Shown in pieces: positions 31,968 through 45,082 of a DNA stretch of 64,000 bases (position 1 is its first letter; the number at the start of each line of letters is the position of its first letter). The notes under the pieces were generated by a model that was not told the origin of the DNA, did not search any database, and saw only the letters and a list, made by a program, of their open reading frames with translations. Source of the DNA: Larix kaempferi (taxonomy: Eukaryota > Streptophyta > Pinopsida > Pinales > Pinaceae). The position numbers and the translations under genes were made by a program. The stretch spans positions 14,978,501 through 15,042,500 of the forward strand of contig BSBM01000904.1 of assembly GCA_027924585.1 (NCBI GenBank), written 5' to 3'.

Positions 31968-34332
31968 CATATTCATATTGAGTGGAAGACCATATTTACA
32001 TACATGAGGATTCATATTGTTTATTTCTTTATTTTTGATAAAAGTAAAAAACTATGGCAAAAGTTATGTTCTCACTTCATTGTTTGGAAGTTCGTATTTT
32101 GGAATTTTAAACATCCAAATTGTCATATTTTCAAAAATGTATGAAAAAGGTGAAACTATGCCTCGCCACAAAATTTATAAGAAAAAAAACATTCGAAAAT
32201 ATATATCATTCCCATATTATAATCTTCATACTATTCATATTTATATTTGACACTTCCATAAACAAAATTGAGTTTAGATTTGACACTTCCATAAACAAAA
32301 TTGAGTTTAGATTTTAAATATCTGAAAATATATGAGCCATGCACGGTGTTGCAGTGTTCCCTTTCAGCTGTAATTTGGATTCGTCTCTAGTGATGATCTA
32401 TTTAAAACAAAAAACAAAAAAATCCACATCAATCCAAAAAGTTATTCAGTACAAAAAAAAATCCACATCAATCCAAAAAACTATTCAATATATATAAGAA
32501 AACATAAAAATCCACATCAATCCAAAAAACTATTCAATATATATAAGAAAACATAAAAACTTTAAGAACACTAAATTCATAGAAAGTTGGGTTATAGAGA
32601 TTCCATGACAAATGCCTTTATGAAGAGCATGTGTCTTTAACGAAAATATCAATGTAGATGCCCCACCTTGCCACAGTCCCACAATTTACATGTGCGTTTA
32701 GAATGCGTTTGGGTTGTTAAATTTTTCTATGGTCTAACATTTTACAAGAAAATATTAAATAAATAAATGATGATAATGTTGATAGGAACAATTTTCTAAG
32801 TAAATATTAAATAAATAAATGATAATGATGTTGATGATTATTAATATTCACTTGTTTCTGATTGTTTTTTTACCACAAATAAAATTGGATTACAATAGTA
32901 TAAATTTTAATTATGATTCATTGGATTCTCTTATATTTTATAATATTGTCAAATATTTTGAGAATTTTTAATAACTTTCTCCTCTCTCCTTCATCCCAAA
33001 CCCAAGATCAAGGAGACATACATCTCTTGTAGCATTAATGATTGGAAGAACATTTTTTATGTTTCCGTAAGATTCTTAAGAAAATTGTAATAGTTTAGAA
33101 AAGTTATCAACATTTATCCACATATCATTAAGTAACATAGTTTTTGTTATCATCACATATATGCATTAGGGACTATGCTTTAGCATCCCACTAGAGAAAT
33201 CATTTTTAATTTGCATCTAGGATTATGCTCTAGCATCCCACTCAAGAATGCATTTTTAATTTGTATGGTTTGAGTGATGAAGTGAAGAATCTGTATCCTT
33301 AATAAGAATAACATACTTGTTGATTTTCATGGTAATTTCCCTTAGTTTTAAGAAGATTTCAAGTCATAGAATTATTAAGTTAAATAATAAGAAATGGATG
33401 CAACATGCTATATTTTCATGTTCATATAAGCCTATAAATTTAGTAGGGACACCTCAATACTATTAATGTTTTGATGAAATTATCACCATTTAACAAATGC
33501 ATGAATATCTATCGCATTTTTTTTATATTTTCTAATGAAATCTACAATAAACATAACTACTATGTTAAAGGAGGATAGGGATGTGATTTACATATAGATA
33601 CAAGATGCAATGCTCGTGCGTCATATGGATACATAGATTACATCTTCTTTTATATCAATGTTTAAAAAAAAGGTTGATTTATTATTATTTTTAACATTTC
33701 GAAATTCTTCCAAAGTAATATATCTCGATGTTTAAGATATATTTGAATCTTTAAATACAAACCTGTTCAAAATTTGACTAAAAAATTAAATATATTGTTA
33801 AAAAATTGAATATATAATTCATCTTGGGAATCCCTTTCTGCTTCATCATGAATTGAACATTTAAAAAAAAACTAAATAAAAACATGAACATATAAAAATG
33901 AAAAAAAAGAATTATAATTATAATAATTAATAACAATTAACTATGATCTTAATGATTAAGATTAAATCCATGGCAATTGTAACTAACAATATCCAGATAC
34001 TTAAACTCTATCCACAAATGTTTGACACTATGATACCTTTCGTGTGAAAGGCTGACTATTTCCAACTGATAAACTTCTTTAATGGACGAACTATTCCCAT
34101 GTATCAAACTTTCAGATTTCGTAAAGAAGTTGAGAGCAAGAATTACTCCTTCGATCGAGTTAGATATATATTTTTGGTTTGAATTTACCAATTTGATAAT
34201 TTATGTTTATTTAGAGTATTCAGTTGTTTATTAGATTAAATAATATATAATAATTTAAATAATTACATGGATGGTTTTGCAGATGAGCAACAATACTGAA
34301 AAAAGGTTAATTCTGATGAAATGGTTTTGCAG

Positions 34333-34443
34333 ATGAGCAACAATACTGCTCGGCTGGGAGAGACGCCGTGCACATTTTCGTGTGGTGCTTGCAAGATCAA
34401 CAAAAAGAAATGTTTAGAGAAATGCGTGCTCGCTCCATATTTG
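34333..34443 (+). pseudogene. LBD: LBD first-exon fragment, block A
   Basis: From the ATG at 34333 the frame encodes MSNNTARLGETPCTFSCGA and the complete cysteine block CGACKINKKKCLEKC (C-x2-C-x6-C-x3-C), then VLAPY. At 34443 the LBD sequence stops and the frame runs into the GGGTAC element, giving a fused open frame to 34560. Compared with block B (43641), about 600 bases are deleted here between a shared ATATTT and a G-rich GGGTACTT. A 28-base repeat (34271 and 34321) duplicates the TTTTGCAG/ATG acceptor and start. The GAS block, splice donor and second exon are gone, so this copy cannot make a normal LBD protein. Confidence 0.85.
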
Positions 34444-35179
34444 GGTACTTATAGGCAAAATGGTACGACATACTCTGTGTTTGGGTACTCCATACCCCAT
34501 GTTTGGGTACTCCGGGGTACGACCGACTCAATAAAATGCAATCCGCTGGAGAAAATGTAATGACCCCAATCAAACCTGAACTAATTTTTTGCTACCTGCG
34601 TATGGAATTTGGTTCAAGACTTTTGTCAAACACTTTGCAACATTGTTCAAATTCCACTAAATATTGTCCATATCTGGTAGACTGATTTTGCATTGATTTA
34701 CAATGAATGTTTTTATGGTTATATGTTCAGCACTTATGGAACATAATTTAACTACCAAATGTGCACATAAAAATTATACATATGTATTTAATAGTGAGAA
34801 ATACACTCACATCAATAGAGGAATATATTTGCAATTTTTAATTGCATGTAACAACAGTACAAATAGGTGTTTAAAATAAGATTTCAAGTGTACTTTCAGG
34901 TCTGAATTCGATTGTTTGTTACAGCTGCTTGGTACAATGATTTATAATTTATCAAATTTTATGTTTTAAATTTTCAATGTGAATGTTTATTGTTCAATGA
35001 ATCATTGAATTTAGAATCATGTATCATGATTTATAATTTATGGAGAAATCTCAAATATGATGTGACTGTGACATATATATATATAGATAGATATACACAC
35101 AGTACCCTCGACCTATCTAAGTACCCTGTTTCAAAAAGTTGCGTCCCAGTCCCCATACCCAAGTTTCCTAGCAACTTAG
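34444..35179. mobile_element. GGGTAC inverted-repeat element, left end deleted
   Basis: Corresponds to 44350-45082 in block B. The right terminal repeat CTAGCAACTTAG at 35168-35179 is intact; the left terminus was lost in the deletion that joined the element to the LBD exon. It is non-coding and probably non-autonomous. Confidence 0.65.
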
Positions 35180-36056
35180 CCGAGGAGTAATGTGTTACCT
35201 AAAATAATAATGAATTAGCCCGGATGACTATATTGCTGGTTTGGTATTGCCCTCTTCTAGTTATACTATGTAGATAAGTTGTAACGTATTAAAGTCTTTA
35301 AAATCATCCTTTATGAGAGATTTGTTTTTGCATAACTACTAGTAAATGATTTGTTCAAGTAACATATGAACAGTGTAATTATTTAACTTGTCCTTGGTGT
35401 CACTAATTAATGGTTATTTATGTTTTAAATACTAGTTTATATATATATATATAAAAATTGAAATGAATTTAGAATGTCATATAATAAATTTTGATGAGAT
35501 AATTGTTTCATTTTTCTATAATTTAAAAAGAAATTTTTTGTTGATCTATTCTAAATTTTAAAATATAAATACTTATCAATATAATTTTAATTAATTTAAA
35601 ATAACTATCTTTTTTAATCTTATAGTTATTTTATGTAGATATAATATGTAAATACAAAAAAGCCTAACTAATAACATAGAATAGGTTGGCTCTGTTCCCA
35701 AATATTGAAAAGATTCATTCCATTTAAAGAGCAATTTTAAACTCAAATTTTTATATTATGGCATATTCAATTTACTTAGATCTTACAACAGTTCACGAGA
35801 TTTTGAAAACTGATGGGTGATCTTCATTTATGATTTTAGGATCCAATTCAATATATCAAATAGAAGATTAAAAATTTTATCATTTAATTTTTTTTATAGG
35901 TACAATTTAGTAAACTTGATTTCTTTATATTTAATAAATTTCATATAAAATGAGTTTATATTTTTTAATTATTTTTAATATTTTATTCAAAACTTAAAAA
36001 ATAAATTAATAATATATATTATACACTAAACATAACATTATAAAATTAATTTCCCT

Positions 36057-37390
36057 GATGCGGGTGGTCTTTCGAGACAGATGGGACAGGCTCGTAGCCA
36101 TTCGACACCTGGCCCCGAGATCATGCCACATTTCATGGCTGATGAGTATAGTGCGACAACAAGTTTCTCAGGCATTTAAACCACTAGCCTTCGATGTCGC
36201 CTCCGCCACCCTGTACACCATGATGCAACATCCGAAGTGTGAGAAGCTTATGCTCATGGCTCATGGCTCAAGGAACTAGGAAGCTCATTGTCCTACTAGT
36301 TCTCCCGGTCGTTTATGCTCACAGTGCTAACTCCATAGCTCTCTACACTCTCCACTCCGAGCATACTCACCCCTGCATCTGCTATTCCTCGGCGACGGCT
36401 ATCATGGGAAAACCCAGAGGACCTAAGGTGAAAAACAAGAAGAATGACACTGGGCATGAGGAGATCCCATGAGAACTGGTTATGGCCCTGAGGTCTCCAT
36501 CCCTATCCGCCTACTTCTAGACAATTGGGAAGCAAGAATCATTGCAGACACCATGAATGTTGGGAACCAGGAACCAAATTGGGATCCGTATTGGCTTGTG
36601 AAAAATATGATGGGTCAGTTAATGGAAGACATGCAGGTTAACTGGGCCTCTGCGCGCCACGCCACACAATCCCTGCAAGCCTCTCTCCCCAACTGGTCTT
36701 CTACGCTTGGCACTCTAGAAAGTATGCACTACTGGGAGTCATACGCACCCACTCGGCCTTTCTCTCGCGCTCCTTGTTTGGGCAGCACAACACCGGGAGC
36801 CACTTCTTTGCAATCAAACTGGATATGTTTCGAGGCAGTTGCTCTTCAGCTAGAACACACAATGGAGAGCCTATGCCAGGCAGGGAGAAAGCAACAGCAC
36901 TCTTCCCCATACCCAGCACTCTGGGGCCTATCCTGCCTAAGAGAACTCAGAACGAGCAAGCCAACCTTGCTCCTGTCATACCCAGGAAATTAGCTCCCCT
37001 ATCTGTCAAACTTCCAGCTCAAGACAGTCGTCATCCTAAGAATACCACTATGACAACTGAGATAGTTGTATTCATTCAGGGAAGCAACACTCTGTATCCT
37101 GCTAACGCCTAGAAGGACACGGCCTAGAAGGACAATGCTGAATACAGCTGCCCCATCGTGGAGGAGACGCCCTCTGCAACTAGTTAACACGGTTTCTTTC
37201 ATGTTTTTTTGGTTTATTTTCTGCGGCCATGATCAGGCCTATCTTTTTGCCACTTCTAACTATGAACAAGTTATTTTTTGCCACTCTATGGCCTAGATTT
37301 GTAATGTTTTAATTCTCCTCAACACTCTGGATTAACACGGTTGGAACCTCTGGATAAAACCACCGTAGAGTGTATTTTACTCTATATTTT
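36057..37390 (+). other. GC-rich island, block A, frameshifted frame
   Basis: An abrupt change from AT-rich DNA to roughly balanced composition with long open frames. The frame starting near 36239 contains MGKPRGPKVKNKKNDTGHEE, then stops because one base is missing relative to block B. It reopens at 36469 with YGPEVSIPIRLLLDNWEARI, WDPYWLVKNMMGQLMEDMQV and ends at 36993. A third overlapping frame (36774-37112) carries FFAIKLDMFRGSCSSARTHN and LAPVIPRKLAPLSVKLPAQD and may be the true continuation. I do not recognise the family. The basic start followed by a Trp-rich, partly helical region resembles retroelement gag-like proteins only in general character. Confidence 0.5.
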
Positions 37391-37929
37391 TACTTTCTTA
37401 ATACTACTTGCAGCATTTAAAAAAATTTATAAAATTAATTAAATACAATTATATTATAGGATTTTTATTTACATATAAAAAACAATCATATGAAAAAATT
37501 TACTGCTCAATATTATTAATATTTGATATAGAATTTGAGAAATATTTAAAAGCTTAGTTAATTAGGTACTTCAAAATTTTGGCTTTGTATATCATTTGTT
37601 TTATATAAATTTTTATAACAAATTATGTAATTTATTTATTTCATTTTAATTTCAATAAATCAAAATTAATTTAAGTGAATATTAACCATCATCATCGTCA
37701 TAAAAAAACAATTTCTCCACCATATCCATTGCAATCCATCAAACTTACTTAAACACATATAAACAAATCTCAATAAATCAACAATTTATCCAAATGAACA
37801 ATGGGATGTTTTCTGGAAGTGTATCCAAAATTGCTAAATTTGTTTTATAACCATATTAATTTTACATTGTCTTCAAGGTTCACATTAGTTGGAGAATAAC
37901 CAATCCATTCCTCCACATATACATTATGT
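37391..37929. other. AT-rich spacer
   Basis: No gene. AT-rich sequence shared with block B up to about 37880, where the duplication ends (ACATTAGTTGG). Confidence 0.5.
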
Positions 37930-39000
37930 GCTAAAATTGGAGAATAACTTTCTCAATTTTTCTAGAATTCCTTTAGGAATTCAAGTCAAAATCATCCACT
38001 ATACCGGTGCAGCTTCAAGTACTGATTTGACCAGTACCAATCTGCCATTTCTGGACAACCATTTATTGCACAATCTATTAATGTGACCTTCCAATCTTCT
38101 AATGAGCCACCTCCCATCCGAAATCATATACCCATTTGGCTTTATATGAAAACCCAAGTATTTCATTCCAACAGAAAAAATTTCAACCTTAAAGGGAAAG
38201 ATGCTTAAATAGAAACAAATTTCCTCTTCCTCAAGTCCAAATAGAGAGATAGATGACTTACTAACATTAACTTTCATTCTAGTAGCTAGTTAGAAGAACT
38301 TCAGGATATTATTCAGAGCCATCATATCCCACCTTGATCCATTACAAAATATCAGAGTATCATCTGCAAACAATAAATGAGATATGTAAACATTACCTTT
38401 GATGTGGATACCCTTAAAGTTACCATTGCTCTTTGCATTTAGCAAGGCTTGGCTTAAGCCCTCAGCTACCAACAAGAACAAGAGAGGCAATAGTGGACAT
38501 CCCTATCTGACACCTCTACCCATTTTAAAAAAGCCCAAAGCTGCTCCATTTATAAGAATAGCTAATGAGACCGATTGAAGAGAGCTCATTATCCAGTTGA
38601 TAAAAATCAATAGAGAATCCAAGGTGGGTAAAAAGGATCCTGAGATATGTCCAACTGAACCGATCAAAATCCTTCTCCAAATCAAATTTGATGATTGTCG
38701 CATGTAAATTTCTAGTTTTAATTGAGTAAAGACCTTCGTGAGCTACTCCTATTGCATTAATGCATCATGTGTCTGGCGACCTTCCAAAAAACCAAATTGT
38801 TCCACAAATATGGTTTTTGAGAGAATAGATTTCAACCTTCAGGATATTATTTTGGAGATCGCTTTAATTGATCGAACTATAGCCCATGGGAAAGTGAGGG
38901 CCTTATTATAAAAAATACGGCAGTAGGTAAACCATTTTTGATAGAGATGTAGAGCATCCATCTTTGCAAAAGCCCGAAAAGAGGTGGTGACAAATGTGGA
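37930..39000 (-). pseudogene. LINE reverse transcriptase remnant
   Basis: Minus-strand pieces of a plant LINE RT in order. Near 38800 it reads like FGFLEGRQTHDALMQ. At 38703-38503 is the palm region, at 38490-38290 MPLLFLLVAEGLSQALLNAK and the active site SHLLFADDTLIFCNGS, and at 38277-37999 KYLGFHIKPNGYMISDGRWL and WLSRNGRLVLVKSVLEAAPV. Endonuclease, zinc-binding and RNase H parts are absent. The FADD residues are intact but frameshifts separate each piece. It lies between the two duplicated blocks and differs in sequence from the LINE at 8711-15304, so it is a separate lineage. Confidence 0.82.
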
Positions 39001-39619
39001 GTGATGCTGTCATCTAATTTGATTGTCAAAATTAAGATTAATCTATACTGATTAACTCGTAAAGAAATAAATAAATAACCTTATCAGTGATTGATATTGT
39101 TAAAATTGAAAAAGTACAATCTTTTCCTCATGCCAAATTGTCAGTCATAAATTCCAAAAATTTGAACAGACTGATTGGAAGCGTTCTAACGAAAAAATCG
39201 CGTGAAGATATTTACTGGTGGGTTGTGGCTAGTATCAAATACGTTTAAAATAATCATTACTATCACCAAAATTTGAAGATAAGGGTTAAAAGTATGGATC
39301 TGACATTTTGGACTTTCTTGAGTGGATCAACATGAGTGTAACAAGTGTGGATTTATTTCATGGTCTTCGTATTTTGTTATGTTCAAATGCATCATGATAA
39401 ATATTTAAATAAGCTCCTGGTTAAGAAAATGGGTATGTTTATTAAATAGTATTTGTTTTATGTTTATATTAATTAGTTCAATGTTTATGTTAATTTAATG
39501 TTTATATTGATTAGTTTAATGTTTTGCTTTTGTTTAACAATAGTCCATCTCTACAAAACTAAATGGTTGCCTACCCCTATCAGTATTTATTTAAAATATT
39601 ATTAAAACAAAATTTTGTC
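39001..39619. other. Unassigned AT-rich sequence
   Basis: No gene or clear repeat. Near 39450-39530 TTAATGTTTATATT-type words repeat. Confidence 0.45.
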
Positions 39620-40300
39620 AATCAAATACATTATAGAATACTAATAATTTATTTAAATCTACAAAATTACTCTCTAGAAGATTTGGAGGCAGTTATAAAG
39701 AAGTGTGTTTTTTTTTCAAATGAGAAATTGAGACAATCCCAAGGAGTGAGAGAGCTTGCTTGACGTAGTGTGATATATTATTTATCTGTATGTGAAGCAA
39801 TATTAGTTTGATACATTTATTTTCATTGATTTTCGAAATACTTTGTAAAATTGAATCTCCTCTCCTTCTCTCTGTTTAAAACTATTTCGTTCACATTTTA
39901 GAAATGTTTATCAACTTGACTCACATTTAAAAAAAAGTTTATAACCTTTGATTCTCTCTTTTTAAAACTATTTCATTCACATTTTTGAAAGGTTTATCAA
40001 CTTGACTCATTTAAAAAAAAGTTTATAACCTTTGATTCAAGGTTTTAAAATTACATATTCTGTCAATACTTGCACAATAGCCTATCTGCTTGCAACTCTC
40101 CACCACACCACATTTTTTTGTAATGAACTGGTGTTTTGTGATGGAGCAGGGAGGTGAGGCAATAAGCAGCATCATATATGAAGCAAGACAAAGACTTGGA
40201 GATCCAGTACATGGCTGTGTAGGAGTAATCAATGATCTCCACAAAAAAATAGCAACTTACAATCGGAGTTAGCTTCCACAATATGAATCCCAATTGGCTT
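39620..40300 (+). pseudogene. LBD: LBD intron end and second exon remnant
   Basis: 39620-40140 matches the end of the LBD intron at 6990-7730 in patches. From about 40148 the exon reads GGEAISSIIYEARQRLGDP followed by VHGCVGVINDLHKKIAT. The splice acceptor and the DLPAEQ start of exon 2 are deleted relative to 7733 (AGCAGGGAGGTGAGG), and a small deletion shifts the frame after KIAT. It could be the original second exon of the block A copy, separated from exon 1 by 5.7 kb that includes the LINE remnant. It cannot be translated as a normal LBD. Confidence 0.82.
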
Positions 40301-40644
40301 CCATAATCAGAAATATTATCATCTTTTAAGATATACTAAAGGTTGTTGTTCTAATACCAGTTTGGATTCTGAACAAAAAGTAATATGATCATCTTTTAAG
40401 ATATATTCATATTGAGTGGAAGACCATATTTACATACATGAGGATTCATATTGTTTATTTCTTTATTTTTGATAAAAGTAAAAAACTATGGCAAAAGTTA
40501 TGGTCTCACTTCATTGTTGGGAAGTTTGTATTTTGGAATTTTAAACATCCAAATTGTCATATTTTCAAAAATGTATGAAAAAGATGAAACTATGCCTCGC
40601 CACAAAATTTATAAGAAAAAAAACATTCAAAAATATATATCATT

Positions 40645-41030
40645 CCCATATAAAAGATATGATAGTTTTTGGTTTGCTTCAAACACCATGTTGTTTGGTT
40701 AGGCACAAACGATAGATGAAAGTAATGACTGATCACACCATCAATACAAAGATCTCCTTCTATTTAACATAACAATTTGACTATTAAAATTTATGGATAT
40801 AACTAATATTATAATCTCCATACTATTCATATTTATATTTGACACTAAACCACAAACGATAGATGAAAGTAATGAATAATCACACCATCAATACAAAGAT
40901 CTCCTTCTATTTAACATAACAATTTGACTATTAAAATTTATGAATATAACTAATATTATAATCTCCATATTATAACTAATATTATAATCTCCAAACTATT
41001 CATATTTATATTTGACACTAAACCACACTT
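40645..41030. repeat. 150-bp tandem duplication specific to block B
   Basis: A unit starting CACAAACGATAGATGAAAG occurs at 40704 and again at 40854 (period 150), each ending in CATATTTATATTTGACACTA. The piece TAACTAATATTATAATCTCC is then repeated once more near 40975. Block A has only the flanking sequence. Confidence 0.8.
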
Positions 41031-42899
41031 CCATAAACAAAATTGAGTTTAGATATTAAATATCTGAAAATATATCACAATATATGAGCCATGCACGGTG
41101 TTGCAGTGTTCCCTTTCAGCTGTAATTTGGATTTGTCTCGGCATGCAGTTTCATATAATTATTTTGAATACGTTCACCAAGTTCACCACATGTTAATTGA
41201 GACTTGTAATTTGGATTCGTCTCTAGTGATGATCTATTTAAAACAAAAAACAAAAAAATCCACATCAATCCAAAAAGTTATTCAGTACAAAAAAATCCAC
41301 ATCAATCCAAAAAATTATTCAGTATATATAAGAAAACATAAAAACTTTAAGAACACTAAATTCATAGAAAGTTGGGTTATAGAGATTCCATGACAAATGC
41401 CTTTATGAAGAGCATGTGTCTTTAACGAAAATATCAATGTAGATGCCCCACCTTGCCACAGTCCCACAATTTAAATGTGCGTTTAGAATGCGTTTGGGTT
41501 GCTAAATTTTTCTATGGTCCAACATTTTACAAGAAAATATTAAATAAATAAATGATGATAATGTTGATATGAACAATTTTCCAAGTAAATATTAAATAAA
41601 TAAATGATAATGGTGTTGATAATCACTTGTTTCTGATTGTTTTTTTACCACAAACAAAATTGGATTACAATAATATAAATTTTAATTATGATTCATTGGA
41701 TTATCTATACCACCAAATCAGCATTTTTATATTTTACAATATTGTCAAATATTTTGAGAATTTATAATAACTTTCTCCTCTCTCCCTCATCCCAAACCCA
41801 AGATTAAGGATACATACATCCCTTGTAGCATTAATGATTGGAAGAACATTTTTATCTTTCAGTAGGATTCTTAAGAAAATTGTAATAGTTTAGAAAAGTT
41901 CTCAACATTTATCCACCTATCATTAAGTAACATAGTTTTTGTTATCATCACATATATGCATTATATATGCATTAGGGACTATGCTCTAGCATCCCACTAG
42001 AGAATTCATTTTTAATTTGCATCTAGGATTATGCTCTAGCATCCCACTCAAGAATGCATTTTTAATTTGCATGGTTTGAGTGATGAAGTGAAGAGTCTGT
42101 ATCCTTAATAAGAATAACATACTTTGATTTTCATGGTAATTTCTCTTAGTTTTAAGAAGATTTCAAATCATAGAATTATTAAGCTAAATAGTAAGAAATA
42201 GATGCAACATGCTATATTTTCATGTTCATATAAGTCTAAATTTAATAGGGACTCCTCAATACTATTATAGTGTTTTTATGAAATTATCACCATTTAACAA
42301 ATGCATGAATATCTATCACTTTTTTTCTTTTCTAATGAAATCTACAATAGACATAACTACTATGTTAAAGAAGGATAGGGATGTGATTCACATATAGATA
42401 CAAGATGCAATGCTCGTGCATCATATGGATACATAGAGTACATCTTCTTTTATATCAATATTTATATAAAAAAGTTGATTTATTATCATTTTTAACATTT
42501 CGAAATTCCTTCAAAGTAATATATCTCGATGTTTAAGAAATTTGGTGACACTTGTTATTTTATTTAGAGTATTCAGTTGTTTATTAGATTAAATAATATA
42601 TAATAATTTAAATAATTACACGGATGGGTGTTTAAATATTATTTGAGATTTTGAAATTTTTTGAGTTGAGTGGATCAACAAGATTAATCCAAGTGTAACA
42701 AGTATAAAGTGGAGATTCATAATTTGTTTTTTAATTCTGAATAAAAAAAAACAAAATCTTTACGATTGTTCATGTGCCATCAATACCAGCCTATCATCAC
42801 CCTAAACTATGATTGTCCAGCAAAGCTATCTTAATTCATTAACTTTACATCTGTTCATATGACATCAATGACATACAAAATGCATACAAATACAATATA

Positions 42900-43143
42900 T
42901 CAACCCTTTTGAAATAGAAAACTAAAGAATCAAAACATAATTACAAATTTTGCTTAAGATTACTACCGGCCACCAAATACTAGTTGAAGAAGGAGACTGA
43001 GTCTGCAAAAATAGAAATACCCTCAAGGTATTCAATATTCCTTCAGGTTTACTAATTGCCATCTTTGAAAGATCATCTACTATAGTGTTGAATTTTTTAT
43101 AAATATAATTGATAAAAATTGCTAAAAATAATATTATGAACAT
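42900..43143 (-). pseudogene. LINE RNase H C-terminal scrap
   Basis: The minus-strand frame has FNTIVDDLSKMAISKPEG, the last conserved block of plant LINE RNase H (Asn, two Asp, then LSK). It is found only in block B. The remainder of the LINE is absent. Confidence 0.65.
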
Positions 43144-43540
43144 TAAAACTAAAATTGGATTGCATCATTGATTCAAAGATAAAACTTGAAAATGTGAAGC
43201 ATCATTTGCCCGGTTAACTTTGAAAGAACAACACTTTATTTATAATATTATTTCTATGTAACTAGTTTAGTTTATTGTGAAGAAGTATAGATACTCCAAA
43301 AATCATAGTTTTAGATACTCACAAAATGCTGCATCTGTGGACTGGGCTTCGTCGAATTATTATTAACGACAAACAACATATGGACCATGTTCCATCTGGG
43401 CCGCATAGGTCTATTCTTCTTCTAATAATTGTAGTTAGGTGCAGGATAGCTTCCATGTGCCTATAATTAACACGTTCATCATAGTTAAGTTAATCTATTC
43501 CATCTTGTTTGAAGAACCTGTGACTGCAGACAGCTACGGA

Positions 43541-43868
43541 AAGGTAAGCACAGACTAATATTGGAAGCATGGCTAACATACTGTTTTCTCAGGGAACACA
43601 ATACTGAAAAAAGGTTAATTCTGATGAAATGGTTTTGCAGATGAGCAACAATACTGCTCGGCTGGGAGAGACGCCGTGCACATTTTCGTGTGGTGCTTGC
43701 AAGATCAACAAAAAGAAATGTTCAGAGAAATGCGTGCTCACCCCATATTTCCCGCTCGATGATCCCCATAAGTTCCTGTTGGTATACAGAGTGTTCGGAA
43801 ATGGCCACGCGGCCATTAAATTACTACGGGTATGTTCATTGCTTGAACTGTACAAATTTATTATGAAA
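43541..43868 (+). pseudogene. LBD: LBD first exon, best-preserved copy, block B
   Basis: A leader donor GTAAGC at 43544 and acceptor TTTTGCAG precede the ATG at 43641. The exon 43641-43829 is 63 codons: MSNNTARLGETPCTFSCGA, the full cysteine block CGACKINKKKCSEKC, VLTPYFPLDDPHKFLLVYR and VFGNGHAAIKLLR, ending at a GTATGT donor at 43830. This is the N-terminal two thirds of an LBD DNA-binding domain with all four cysteines and the start of the GAS block. No second exon lies downstream on this strand within 11 kb, and the following sequence is transposon-like. Read through the donor the frame ends at 43868. I treat it as a gene fragment; a short unspliced product cannot be excluded. Confidence 0.85.
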
Positions 43869-43869
43869 T

Positions 43870-44215
43870 AAAACATTCATACTGTTTTTTCACTTTCAGA
43901 ATTCTTTTTTAAGAAAATAGTGCTCGGGGAAAGTTTCAGTTGTGCATTTGGTTAAGCTGTAGCATGTGAGCGGCTTATTTAGTCCTTCAAAATCATTTAC
44001 TATGAGGTATCGTGCAATTACTAGGGAGTACTGTGTTTGTGTTTTTTTAATGATGGGAATATTAACCTCCCAAACCTCCCAAGGGTATATCCAACAGCTA
44101 GCAAGCCAGATACACTAGTAACTTGTGACTCGGTAGAGACTAAAACTTTCCGAAATCCTAGGGGTCGCCTACTCTTCCAGCCTTGTCACAACTAGCTAAT
44201 GAACAAACCAGGGAT
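43870..44215. other. Remnant intron and spacer
   Basis: The start resembles LBD intron sequence. The rest, with CCTCCCAAGGGTATATCC near 44080, has no assignment and is absent from block A. Confidence 0.4.
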
Positions 44216-45082
44216 CTAAGTTGCTAGGGTACCCATACCCGGGGGTAGGGTACACGTACCCGTACTGGGTACTCGGGTACTCTAAGGTATGTCTCCTGCC
44301 GTACCCTGCCGTACCCCATACTAGCTCCACGTACCCGAGACGCCAATGTAAAAAAAGGGGTACTTATAAGCAAAATGGTATGACATACCCTGTGTTTGGG
44401 TACTCCGTACCCCATGTTTGGGTACTCCGGGGTACGACCGACTCAATAAAATGCAATCCACTGGGGAAAATGTAATGACCCCAATCAAACCTGAACTAAT
44501 TTTTTGCTAACTGCGTATGGAATTTGGTTCAAGACTTTTGTCGAACACTTTGCAACATTGTTCAAATTCCACTAAATATTGTCCATATCTGGTAGACTGA
44601 TTTTGCATTGATTTACAATGAATGTTTTTATGGTTTTATGTTCAACACTCATGGAACATAATTTAACTACCAAATGTGCACATAAAAATTATACATATGT
44701 ATTTAATAGTGAGAAATACACTCACATCAATAGAGGAATATATTTGCAATTTTTAATTGCATGTAACAACAGTACAAATAGGTGTTTAAAATAAGATTTC
44801 TAGTATTCGATTGTTTGTTACAGTTGCTTGGTACAATGATTTATGATTTATCAAATTTTATGTTTTAAATTTTCAATGTGAATGTTTATTGTTCAATGAA
44901 TCATTGAATTTAGAATTATGAATCATGATTCATAATTTATGGAGAAATCTAAAATATGATGTGACTGTGACATATATATATATATGGATATAGATATACA
45001 CACAGTATCCTCCACGTATCTAAGTACCCTCTTTCAAAAAGTGGCGTCTCCGTTCCCATACCCAAGTTTTCTAGCAACTTAG
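44216..45082. mobile_element. GGGTAC-rich non-autonomous inverted-repeat element
   Basis: Bounded by perfect 12-base terminal inverted repeats, CTAAGTTGCTAG (44216-44227) and CTAGCAACTTAG (45071-45082). The first 230 bases are dense in GGGTAC and GTACCC words, read on both strands. The rest is AT-rich and non-coding. No transposase frame is present. A target-site duplication was not evident. Size and structure fit a non-autonomous DNA transposon. Confidence 0.7.

Larger units (their letters stand above)
31968..37890 (+). repeat. Segmental duplication, block A
   Basis: Collinear with block B at 40402-47693 in the same orientation, with few substitutions over most of the length. Block A lacks the block B segments at 40645-41030 and 42628-43600 and the 600 bases after the LBD exon core; it has its own segment at 33735-34205. 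It includes an LBD exon fragment, a GGGTAC inverted-repeat element missing its left end, AT-rich sequence and the GC-rich island. Short tandem repeats vary between blocks: a 33-base unit twice at 32246-32311, and AAAATCCACATCAATCC three times at 32417-32530. Confidence 0.9.

Noticed and set aside
44224-44475. Tyr/Pro/Gly repeat peptide frames across the GGGTAC array
   Set aside because: Low-complexity translation of a GGGTAC repeat in a non-coding element.
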